From Syntrophomonadaceae bacterium (GTDB lineage: Bacteria; Bacillota; Dethiobacteria; DTU022), in NCBI GenBank assembly GCA_003554615.1, contig PWGX01000037.1, forward strand, positions 1 through 34,330: 34,330 bases of DNA, given 5' to 3'. This document shows, one piece after another, positions 25,893 to 32,997 of this stretch. Below the pieces are notes generated by a model, which did no database searches, was not told the origin of the DNA, and saw only the letters and a list, made by a program, of their open reading frames with translations. Made by a program: the position numbers and the translations under genes. The number at the start of each line of letters is the position of its first letter. Within the stretch, counting starts at the first letter, position 1.

Positions 25893-27269
25893 ATGGCACC
25901 CGAGATTGGTCCGACACATTGGGCATTTTTGATTTTTGTTATTGCTGTTGTGGTAGCCATGATTTTAAGGCGGGGTGTGGTTTTACTCGCCGCTTTGGGT
26001 ACTTTTGTCATTGCCATGATTTTTACCGGTGGGGATTTGGTCTCCTCACTGCAAAAACTTTTTGGTTCATTTATGGAAGCAGGGACCGGGTTGTTTGACA
26101 TAATGCTTGTAATTGCCATGATGGTGGGCATGCTCAAAACGATGGAAAGCATGGGGTCAGACTATTTAATGGTGGCTCCGATAAAGAAGCTTCTGCAGAA
26201 TCCTACCAGCGCCTTCTTTATTCTCGGGGTTATTATGTACGTCTGCGCCCTGTTCTTCTGGCCAACTCCGGCCACGGCCCTGGTCGGCGTAATCCTGGTT
26301 CCGGTAGCTGTAAAAGCAGGCATGCCGGCCATGGCGGCGGCCATGACCGTAAATATCCTCGGCCACGGGATGGCCCTGTCCGGTGATATGGTCCTACAGG
26401 GTGCGCCGGCAATCACGTCTGGCGCAGCCGACGTGCCCATCGAGGGGGTTTTAAGCAGCGGAGCCATACTTTCAATAACGGCAGGTGTTGTGGCAATTAT
26501 TGTTGCTTTCTTTATGGTCCGCAAAGAACTAGCTGAAGGTAAAGGGGCGGAGGAGAGCGCCCTGGTTGAAGCTCAGCCCAGGGAAAGCTACAGCGGTGGG
26601 GCCCGTTTAATTGCCATAGCTGTTCCTGTTGTTTTCATCGTCCTGGTTGTTTTTATGGCGGCAACAGGAATCCGGGGAGGTGCAGCCACCGGCTTGCTTG
26701 GCGGGACAGCAGCGTTTTTTATTATTATCGGCTCACTGATTTCCCATAGCCACGGGGCCCTTGAAAGAGCCGGGGAATATATCAGGGAAGGTTTGATGTT
26801 CTCCATTAAAATATTTGCCGTGGTTATTCCGATCGCCGGTTTCTTTTATCTGGGTGCTCCGGGCCCTGCTGAAGCTATCCTTGGGGAAGGGGCCCCGGGC
26901 CTTCTCTTTGATTTGGGCGAAGCCTTTGCTGCTGCTATCCCGGTCACCGATATTCCGGTTGCATTCGGGGTTATGATCATGGGTGTAATTACGGGACTTG
27001 ACGGTTCCGGCTTTTCCGGGTTGCCCCTGGTTGGCTCTATGGCCAGGGCCCTGGGCGGACCGTTGGGCATTGAAGTATCCACTCTAGCTGCTCTTGGACA
27101 AGTGGGCTCAGTATTTAGTGGCGGCGGCACCTTAACAGCCTGGGCATTTGGTCTGGTGGCCACTGCCGGCGTGGCGGGGGTTTCTCCCCTTGAGCTGGCC
27201 CGGAAAAACTTTATTCCGGTGGCCTGCGGCTTGTTTGTAGCCACGATCCTGGCAATCATTATGATGTAA
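25893..27269 (+). CDS. multi-helix permease, ion-transporter-superfamily-like
   Basis: A 458-residue integral membrane protein with about 11-12 hydrophobic helices, ending in the very hydrophobic ACGLFVATILAIIMM. ATG 25893 has GGAGGGG 8 nt upstream. Glycine- and proline-rich loops (FFWPTPATALVGVILVPVAV, ITGLDGSGFSGLPLVGS) have the look of re-entrant hairpins of carboxylate or ion transporters (GntP/CitM-like), and an acidic cytoplasmic linker (about 212-230) splits the protein into halves. The specific substrate is not recognised. It follows the TPP and FAD enzymes with no terminator between them (114 nt), so it probably imports the substrate or exports the product of that pathway. Confidence 0.75.
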   Translation: MAPEIGPTHWAFLIFVIAVVVAMILRRGVVLLAALGTFVIAMIFTGGDLVSSLQKLFGSFMEAGTGLFDIMLVIAMMVGMLKTMESMGSDYLMVAPIKKLLQNPTSAFFILGVIMYVCALFFWPTPATALVGVILVPVAVKAGMPAMAAAMTVNILGHGMALSGDMVLQGAPAITSGAADVPIEGVLSSGAILSITAGVVAIIVAFFMVRKELAEGKGAEESALVEAQPRESYSGGARLIAIAVPVVFIVLVVFMAATGIRGGAATGLLGGTAAFFIIIGSLISHSHGALERAGEYIREGLMFSIKIFAVVIPIAGFFYLGAPGPAEAILGEGAPGLLFDLGEAFAAAIPVTDIPVAFGVMIMGVITGLDGSGFSGLPLVGSMARALGGPLGIEVSTLAALGQVGSVFSGGGTLTAWAFGLVATAGVAGVSPLELARKNFIPVACGLFVATILAIIMM

Positions 27270-27437
27270 GGAAGCAAAATGATGCTCCTGGTTTGATTTA
27301 TACTACAGAGGATGTAAAAAAACAGGCGTAAAAAGTAACAACTGTAGAATGGTTTAAAAAAAGCAGAGACGCTCATAAAAGAAAAGATCAGAAGTTAAAG
27401 ACATACCAATTATTGCAGGTTTATTTCCAGTCATGCA

Positions 27438-27473
27438 TATACCAGGGGTGCCCTGATGGGCACCCCTGGTATA
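27438..27473 (+). terminator. 16-bp perfect hairpin, probable terminator
   Basis: TATACCAGGGGTGCCC (27438-27453), loop TGAT, then the exact complement (27458-27473). No T-run follows, so it may stall, protect or process the permease message, and not simply end it. The 168 nt before it (27270-27437) hold no gene that I can support. Confidence 0.55.
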
Positions 27474-27507
27474 AGTGATTCAATCATCGAATAAAGGGGT
27501 TTTTATT

Positions 27508-27771
27508 ATGGACAACTATGTATGGGCCATGGGCTTAACCAGGGCTATTTATGCCGTGCTGAACATCACAGCTGCAATTATGATCTGGAAACTGGCCGAT
27601 GTGGGCAGTGCAATGAAGATTAATGCTATTTTTGGTTCCCTTATGGGGCCTTTGACTTTCCTCGTGGTCAGCGGTATTGGCATGGCCGGATTGGCAAAGG
27701 CCTTGAGCCCGTTTAAGATGGCCTTGATTTTAATCGGGATGGTATTGATTTTGATTGGAACCAGCCGCTGA
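27508..27771 (+). CDS. YqhV-like small membrane protein (DUF2619)
   Basis: An 87-residue protein with three hydrophobic helices and few charges, beginning MDNYVWAMGLTRAIYAVLNI. ATG 27508 has AAAGGGG before it; a longer frame to 27475 has none. The pattern of a helix with LTRAI..NITAAIMIWKL, then INAIFGSLMGP and a final helix LILIGMVLILIGTSR matches Bacillus YqhV (DUF2619), a protein of unknown role found in Firmicutes. Here it stands alone, after the permease hairpin, and is followed by 227 nt before the next regulator gene. Confidence 0.75.
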   Translation: MDNYVWAMGLTRAIYAVLNITAAIMIWKLADVGSAMKINAIFGSLMGPLTFLVVSGIGMAGLAKALSPFKMALILIGMVLILIGTSR

Positions 27772-27908
27772 ACAGCACCTGGTTAAAGGCAAAGTTTTTA
27801 TCAGAGGGTAATATATCTTTCTAGGCAGCAAGGAAAAGTTTTTTCCAGCATTCAGTTTTGGGCGGATAGCATATCATTTACTTGGCATGATAAATTTATT
27901 ATTAAGTA

Positions 27909-27937
27909 TTGAAAGACTTTAATAAATAGGGTATTCT
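27909..27937 (+). promoter_or_regulatory. candidate promoter for the FCD regulator gene
   Basis: TTGAAA (27909-27914), 17 nt, TATTCT (27932-27937). The -10 lies inside the first copy of a 27-bp tandem repeat. Confidence 0.5.
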
Positions 27938-27980
27938 ATTTGACATCCTAAACTAGGGTATTCTATTTCACATCCTAAAC
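27927..27980 (+). repeat. two tandem 27-bp repeats, candidate operator
   Basis: Two directly abutting 27-bp units (27927-27953 and 27954-27980) begin TAGGGTATTCTATTT and end ACATCCTAAAC; they differ only at one base (G or C before ACATCC). They overlap the presumed -10 and transcript start and end 3 nt before the ribosome site of the FCD regulator gene, a good position for autoregulation. Confidence 0.85.
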
Positions 27981-27998
27981 AATGGAGGGAACGTTATA

Positions 27999-28748
27999 TT
28001 GCCCAGGCATACCGGAGAAGATTATCAAATATTAAAAATTCTTGGCGAAAGCGATTTCCCACTCGGGTCAGGGACGATCAGTGATAAATTGAAAGCAATG
28101 GATATTGATATAAGTGAAGCAACAATCGGCAGGTCTCTGCGCAGGCTTGATTCCAAAGGGCTGACCGAGAGAGCTGGTTTCCAGGGTAGATGCCTTACAG
28201 AAGCCGGGATTAAAGCCCTTGAAGAGTACGAGCATGATCAAGATCTCCAGGTGAAAACACATTATATGATGCGTTTGGCCAGGGCCGGAGCCAAGGATGA
28301 ACTGCTTCACATCCTTGTAGCCCGGCGGGCTATAGAAAAGGAAACCTGTCGGCTGGCGGCAGAAAAAGCAACAGATGCTGACCTTGAAGAGCTGGCTGAT
28401 ATTGTGGACTGGCACCTGGAGCATATTCAAAGCGGGATGAGCGGCGCCAGGGAAGATAGTGAGTTTCACAAGACTATCGCTAAAATTGGAAGGAACAAGT
28501 TTTTAGCCGCCGCCCTTGATTTAATCAGGCAGGACGGCCAGTTGTCTCCTGTTTTTGAATATATCAGGGAAAAGGTCGGCAGCACAGTCGTAATCGACCA
28601 TAAGAAGATATTAGAAGCCCTGCAAAAACGTGATCCGACCGCGGCGGAGAGAGCTATGGCCGCCCACATGGAAAACGTAATCAAAGATGTTAATAAATAC
28701 TGGAATATAGTTCACGGGCAAGAAAGTTCGGAACACCCCAGTAATTAA
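27999..28748 (+). CDS. transcriptional regulator: winged helix plus FCD ligand-binding domain
   Basis: A 249-residue protein from TTG 27999 (TGGAGGGA 8 nt upstream). The N-terminal 70 residues (YQILKILGESDFPLGSGTI, then IGRSLRRLDSKGLTE and GRCLTEAGIKALEE) resemble the NrpR/RNase R-type winged helix (HTH_12), not the GntR helix-turn-helix normally joined to an FCD domain. Residues about 95-230 are an all-helical FCD domain (LVARRAIEKETCRLAAEKATDADLEEL), with D-x3-H (DSEFHKTI) and later histidines (VIDHKKIL, AAHMENV) that form the metal/ligand site. It probably senses an organic acid. Tandem repeats just upstream suggest it controls itself and perhaps the adjoining TPP/permease set. A terminator follows. 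Confidence 0.85.
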   Translation: MPRHTGEDYQILKILGESDFPLGSGTISDKLKAMDIDISEATIGRSLRRLDSKGLTERAGFQGRCLTEAGIKALEEYEHDQDLQVKTHYMMRLARAGAKDELLHILVARRAIEKETCRLAAEKATDADLEELADIVDWHLEHIQSGMSGAREDSEFHKTIAKIGRNKFLAAALDLIRQDGQLSPVFEYIREKVGSTVVIDHKKILEALQKRDPTAAERAMAAHMENVIKDVNKYWNIVHGQESSEHPSN

Positions 28749-28751
28749 AAT

Positions 28752-28786
28752 GGCTGGCAAAGCTTTAAGCCGGCCTTCATCTTTTT
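28752..28786 (+). terminator. terminator after the FCD regulator gene
   Basis: Stem GGCTGGC (28752-28758) with GCCGGCC (28769-28775), one G-U pair, 10-nt loop, then TTCATCTTTTT. Confidence 0.75.
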
Positions 28787-28963
28787 ACTACACTCGTTTC
28801 TCCTGCTACATCAAAGTGATATAATAATATTGTTATGTACATCTTTTATTTCGACTGTTAAAAACATTATTTGTGCTCGGGCGGGCCGAATAATCAGCTT
28901 GCCTGTTTGTATATAATGCAAATTTAAATTTCAGTTGTATATTTTCCAGTCGGGTGATTTGCA

Positions 28964-29278
28964 TTGAGCGATGTCAGTTTTGTCATTGAACAAAAAGCAC
29001 TTGAATATATCAACGGTAAGGGCGCTGAAGCTATAACCATCCACGGGCCTGCTTTTGGCTGCCCCTGCTGTTCGCCGGGTTCTCCGGCCCGGGCAACTTT
29101 GAACCTGCCGGCGAGCCGCCTGGATATATACCACCGCTATTCCGTCCAGGGGATCGTGATTTATTTCCCGAAGGGAGCTTACAATAAGCTGTCCAGTAAA
29201 AGGACTGTCAGGATTGTTTTGGAAGGATTCTGGTTTATCAAGTCCCTCGCGGTGTACGGATTTTCTTTTACCTATTAA
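28964..29278 (+). CDS. CC/Se-motif family protein (HesB-like fold), cysteine form
   Basis: A 104-residue protein from TTG 28964 (GGGTG site upstream). It begins MSDVSFVIEQKALEYINGKG and has the motif GCPCCSPGSPA (32-42), then RYSVQGIVIYFPKGA and VRIVLEGFWFIKSLAVYGF, which is the layout of the CC/Se-motif (seleno)protein family, related to HesB/IscA. In some members selenocysteine replaces one Cys; here both codons are Cys (TGC TGT). The function of the family is unknown. It ends about 20-35 nt before a metal-transporting ATPase gene on the same strand, so the pair is probably co-expressed. Confidence 0.75.
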   Translation: MSDVSFVIEQKALEYINGKGAEAITIHGPAFGCPCCSPGSPARATLNLPASRLDIYHRYSVQGIVIYFPKGAYNKLSSKRTVRIVLEGFWFIKSLAVYGFSFTY

Positions 29279-29312
29279 TATTTGATCCGCTGTTGAAATG
29301 GAGAGAAAGAAC

Positions 29313-31544
29313 ATGGGTAAGTTTAACGCTGTCCTCTCCTGGGACGGCCCTGCCCCCGCTCATGAAGCCATCGAAGAAGCGAAAAAAATAAAAGGGATTG
29401 CTCATCTCGAAGCGGAGAGAGAGAAGCAGTTGATTCGCCTGGAAGCAGCCCACCCCCTGGCCCTCGAAAAAGTGGAAAACTTCTTTTTATCCAGAGGTAT
29501 TGTCTTTTCTTCAGAAAAGGCCGTTTTAAAAATTAAAGGCGGGGGGGAAAAAGAAACAGAACGGGAAGCTTTGAACCTGAAAGGAGTGCTGAGCGCTTCG
29601 TTCTGGAAGAAAGGTTTCCTGGTCGTGTCATACAATTCCGGGGAAACGGACCTGGCCCTGGTATGCCGGCAGCTGGCAGAGAAATGCCGCTGCCAGGTGG
29701 AAAAAGCTTATATCACCAACCCAGTCTTGCTTTTGCTTGAAAGCCGGCAGGGTAAAGTATTCCTGGCGGCCGGATTTTTCCTGCTGGCGGGAGTTTTTTT
29801 GAGAAATGCAGATCCGCCTGTGAGTACAGCTTCGTATTTGGCTGCTGTTGCTGCCGGGGGAGTGCCCGTGATCCAGGCGGCATGGGCCGGGCTCAGGCAG
29901 AAGGCGGTTAATTTTAATGTCCTGGTCCTGGTGGCCCTGGCTGCTGCTGTTCTTTCCGGGCACTTCCTGGCCGCAGCCGAGGTGGCTGTTCTGATGTCGC
30001 TCGGAGTCCTCCTCGAAGAGTATACGATCAAAAGGAGTTTTGAAACTTCTTCTTCCCTGCTGCAGTTTATGCCGCGTCAGGCCCTGCGTAAAAGAGGGGA
30101 CAGGGAGGAGCGAATATCGGCTCGCGAAGTGAAAGAAAATGACCTGGTCCTGGTGGCGCCGGGCCAGAGAGCCCCTGTAGACGGGACGGTTGTAAAGGGC
30201 AGATCCTGGGTGGACCAGAGCGCCCTGACCGGCGAAAACGCCCCGGAAGAGAAACTGCCTGGCAGCTCCGTTTTAAGCGGCAGTTTGATCTTATCCGGCC
30301 TGCTGGAAATCAGGGCTGAAAGGGTCGGAGATGAGACCAGTATCTCCCAGACGGCTTCTCTGCTGGATCAGTGCCTGGAAGAAGAAACGGACTTTTCCAG
30401 GTTAATTGATAAAGTTGCCGCCTATCTTTTGCCGGTTGTCCTTTTACTGGCCCTGATCGGCCTGGGAACAACCGGCCAGGTTACGGTGGCGGTGACCATA
30501 TTGATTGGAGCCTGCCCCTGCGCGCTGGTGATGGCCACTCCTGCTGTTACCCGGGCGGGGATATCAAATGCCTCGTTAAACGGTATCTTTGTTAAAGGAG
30601 GACGCTACCTGGAAAAACTGGCTTCCATAAACTGCGTGGCCCTGGATAAAACCGGCACCCTGACTACATCGAGCCATAAGCTAATCAAAATACATCCTTT
30701 CCCACCCTGGGAGGAAAAGGAACTCCTATCACTTGCTGCTGCCGCTGAAAAATATTCCGATCCCCCCCTGGCCAGGGCTATTAAAGAGGCCGCCCTGGAA
30801 AAAGGGTTGGAGCCGGGGCAGGTGGAAGGATTTGCCGCAGCTGCAGGCGGGGGCGTTACGGCGACAGTTGATAACAGGAAGGTAGAAATCAGGAGCGCTC
30901 TATCCGAGCGGGCCGGAATCCCCGGTAATATTGAAGCGCCGGCGGGATCCACGCCGGTTATGGTTACGGTTGAAGGAAACCAGGCCGGCTTGTTTTTTAT
31001 GACCGGGGAAACCAAAGCGGAAGCTCGGGAAGCGGTAGCCGGAATGCGCCGCTCGGGGATTGGCGAAACCGTGATTATTTCCGGAGACACGGAAGAGGCC
31101 ACCGCTCTGATGGCGGATGAAATCGGGGTAAAGTCATATTATGCCGAACTGATGCCCGGAGAAAAGGTGCAGGTTATAAAAGAGTTGCAGAACAAAGGTT
31201 TGCAGGTGGCCATGGTCGGTGACGGCATCAATGATGCCCCCGCCCTGGCGACTTCAGATCTTGGCATTGCCATGGGCCTGAAAGGAACGGATTTGGCCGT
31301 TGACACCTCTCCGGTGGTGTTTCTTTCCGACAACCTGGACCGGCTCTCTTATTTATTTGATCTGGGGAAAAGGGCTGCTTCATTGATCAGGCAAAATATT
31401 ATTTTTGCCTGCCTGGTTATTGTGTTCCTGGTAACCTTTGCCTTTCTGGAATACGTGGGCCCGGCCTCCGGAGCTTTACTGCATAAAGGCAGCGCTATTG
31501 CTGTAATTTTAAATGCCATGCGCTTAATGTATTTTAAGGGGTAA
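29313..31544 (+). CDS. P1B-type heavy-metal-translocating ATPase, unusual HP motif
   Basis: A 743-residue membrane pump (ATG 29313 behind GGAGAGAAAG; an earlier ATG at 29298 has no site). Numbering from 29298: an N-terminal soluble region without CxxC (1-150, with a CRC at 130-132), helices about 152-240, TGEN (311-314), transmembrane metal site CPC (406-408), phosphorylation motif DKTGT (450-454), and GDGINDAPALA. The last helices include HKGSAIAVILNAMRL. The usual SxHPLA of P1B pumps is SDPPLARAI (487-495): the ATP-contacting His is Pro. The class and metal are not determined; CPC fits soft metals. It follows the CC/Se-motif gene. Confidence 0.9.
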   Translation: MGKFNAVLSWDGPAPAHEAIEEAKKIKGIAHLEAEREKQLIRLEAAHPLALEKVENFFLSRGIVFSSEKAVLKIKGGGEKETEREALNLKGVLSASFWKKGFLVVSYNSGETDLALVCRQLAEKCRCQVEKAYITNPVLLLLESRQGKVFLAAGFFLLAGVFLRNADPPVSTASYLAAVAAGGVPVIQAAWAGLRQKAVNFNVLVLVALAAAVLSGHFLAAAEVAVLMSLGVLLEEYTIKRSFETSSSLLQFMPRQALRKRGDREERISAREVKENDLVLVAPGQRAPVDGTVVKGRSWVDQSALTGENAPEEKLPGSSVLSGSLILSGLLEIRAERVGDETSISQTASLLDQCLEEETDFSRLIDKVAAYLLPVVLLLALIGLGTTGQVTVAVTILIGACPCALVMATPAVTRAGISNASLNGIFVKGGRYLEKLASINCVALDKTGTLTTSSHKLIKIHPFPPWEEKELLSLAAAAEKYSDPPLARAIKEAALEKGLEPGQVEGFAAAAGGGVTATVDNRKVEIRSALSERAGIPGNIEAPAGSTPVMVTVEGNQAGLFFMTGETKAEAREAVAGMRRSGIGETVIISGDTEEATALMADEIGVKSYYAELMPGEKVQVIKELQNKGLQVAMVGDGINDAPALATSDLGIAMGLKGTDLAVDTSPVVFLSDNLDRLSYLFDLGKRAASLIRQNIIFACLVIVFLVTFAFLEYVGPASGALLHKGSAIAVILNAMRLMYFKG

Positions 31545-31651
31545 GGGCAACATTTGCTTTTTAATTAACATGATCAGTGGTTAAATAATTCTTTCAGCCT
31601 GCATTTTAAAATCAGTAAGCTGATCCAAAATCCGCACACCAGCCGGTACAC

Positions 31652-31686
31652 AAAAAGAAAACTTCCGAAGTATAAAACCCCGGAAG
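31652..31686 (-). terminator. terminator after tRNA-Arg
   Basis: On the minus strand CTTCCG (31686-31681) pairs with CGGAAG (31667-31662), followed by TTTTCTTTTT (31661-31652). Confidence 0.65.
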
Positions 31687-31697
31687 CCTTGATTTTA

Positions 31698-31773
31698 TGG
31701 TGCGCCTGGCAGGAATCGAACCTGCGGCACCCGGATTAGGAATCCGATGCTCTATCCCCTGAGCTACAGGCGC
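31698..31773 (-). tRNA. tRNA-Arg (anticodon CCU)
   Basis: A cloverleaf is readable on the minus strand: acceptor GCGCCTG/CAGGCGC, D-arm TAGCTCAGGGGATAGAGCA, anticodon loop TTCCTAA (anticodon CCT, reading AGG codons), and T-arm with GGTTCGATTCC. The discriminator is A and CCA is encoded (31700-31698). Length is 76 nt. It lies alone between converging and divergent genes; no integrated element or duplicated 3' end is seen beside it. Confidence 0.95.
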
Positions 31774-31908
31774 ATGTACTTTTCAAATTTATTATAACTG
31801 CAATCAGTACTCCGGGCAATAGCAGGAACGTTATTTTAAGGAAGGTCTTACCTGCCGCAATATTATAACTGGGGTTGGCCAGGTTGGAAAAAAATATTGT
31901 TAGCCCTG

Positions 31909-31937
31909 TTGACATGCAACCTAGTTTATGTGATACT
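31909..31937 (+). promoter_or_regulatory. candidate promoter of the formate dehydrogenase genes
   Basis: TTGACA (31909-31914), 17 nt, GATACT (31932-31937). The leader of about 140 nt before fdhE is AT-rich. The preceding 31774-31908 shows nothing identifiable. Confidence 0.55.
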
Positions 31938-32036
31938 GTGGATGAAATCCCAATCGACTTGCTTTTATTTTTTTGCCCAGCAAGTTAATATATTCACAAA
32001 TGGTGTTTAATTTGTACGTTGCGTCAGGTTCATCCA

Positions 32037-32059
32037 AATATATACCTGAATATATACCT
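32037..32059 (+). repeat. short direct repeat before fdhE
   Basis: AATATATACCT at 32037-32047 and at 32049-32059, a 12-bp period, ending 7 nt before the AAAGGAG ribosome site of fdhE. It may be a control site or just AT-rich drift. Confidence 0.55.
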
Positions 32060-32082
32060 AAAATAAAAGGAGCTATTTTTTT

Positions 32083-32982
32083 TTGAACAAGTTGCAGTAT
32101 GAGAAATGCCAGGAAGAAATCACCCGCTGTAATAGGTTGTACCAGGGTTTTAGCGATGCCTCATCTTTTATCAGTGCCGTATGCAGCGCTGCTTACGAAT
32201 ATTTTAAAGCGCATCCTGTAAAATCTCTGCCGGTTTATGATCAGGACGAAGCTGAAGAATCGATCCGGGCCGGAAGGTCTCTAGCTCTTAACCCACCCCT
32301 TAACTCCAAAGCTGTGGTGAGGTTGCTGAAAAGCTTTGGGGAGGCGATTGCTAAAGCTAACCCGAAATTGAAAGCCACCGTAAAAGAAATGAATAATTAT
32401 CTTGATCAATTCCTCCATGATTCTCCGGAAGAATTGGGCAGGGAGGATATTTTCAATTTACAGGATTCAATGATCAAAGATACGGAGCTGGAAGAGGATC
32501 TGGCCACGTTTCTTTTTTCATTTTTGATATATTCTTTTTACAGGCAGTATTTGCAGACAATATCCGAGGTTTTACGGACAGACCTCTGGGAAGGGGGGGA
32601 TTGCCCGTTATGCGGTGCGAAGCCGCATTATGGCCTGCTCAGGTCTGAAGATGGGGCCAAGCAGCTGCAATGCTGGACCTGTGGTACACAGTGGCTTCAT
32701 ACCCGTATTAAATGTCCGTTCTGTGATAACACAGATATGGAAAAACTCGGATTTTTTACTGTTGAAGACAACGAAAAAGTCCGGGTTAATTACTGTCAAA
32801 AATGCTGCCAGTACTATAAGATCTTTGATGCACGCAAGTTTCATGCGGATGGTGATGTTGTTCTAGCCATCCACAACCTTGCCTCCCTGACGCATGATCT
32901 GTTGGCGAGGCGGGAAGGTTTTACTCCGGGTTCCGGCCTGGAGTGGGTTAATAAAGACGAGATCATTGAAGCACAAGACTAG
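32083..32982 (+). CDS. fdhE: formate dehydrogenase accessory protein FdhE
   Basis: A 299-residue protein that is needed to mature formate dehydrogenase before Tat export; E. coli FdhE binds iron and the catalytic subunit. The start is TTG 32083 with AAAGGAG 10 nt upstream. The N-terminal two thirds are helical. The C-terminal part carries four cysteine pairs: C174/C177, C197/C200, C211/C214 and C238/C241 (CPLCGAKP, CWTCGTQW, CPFCDN, CQKC), the rubredoxin-like sites of the family. It ends 15 nt before the formate dehydrogenase start, with the AGGAGG of that gene at its 3' edge. Together they form the start of a formate dehydrogenase operon. Confidence 0.92.
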   Translation: MNKLQYEKCQEEITRCNRLYQGFSDASSFISAVCSAAYEYFKAHPVKSLPVYDQDEAEESIRAGRSLALNPPLNSKAVVRLLKSFGEAIAKANPKLKATVKEMNNYLDQFLHDSPEELGREDIFNLQDSMIKDTELEEDLATFLFSFLIYSFYRQYLQTISEVLRTDLWEGGDCPLCGAKPHYGLLRSEDGAKQLQCWTCGTQWLHTRIKCPFCDNTDMEKLGFFTVEDNEKVRVNYCQKCCQYYKIFDARKFHADGDVVLAIHNLASLTHDLLARREGFTPGSGLEWVNKDEIIEAQD

Positions 32983-32997
32983 GAGGTGGATTTACTA

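Noticed and set aside
31698-31773. tRNA-Arg as an integration site of a mobile element
   Set aside because: No integrase gene and no repeated tRNA 3' end were seen on either side within the window.
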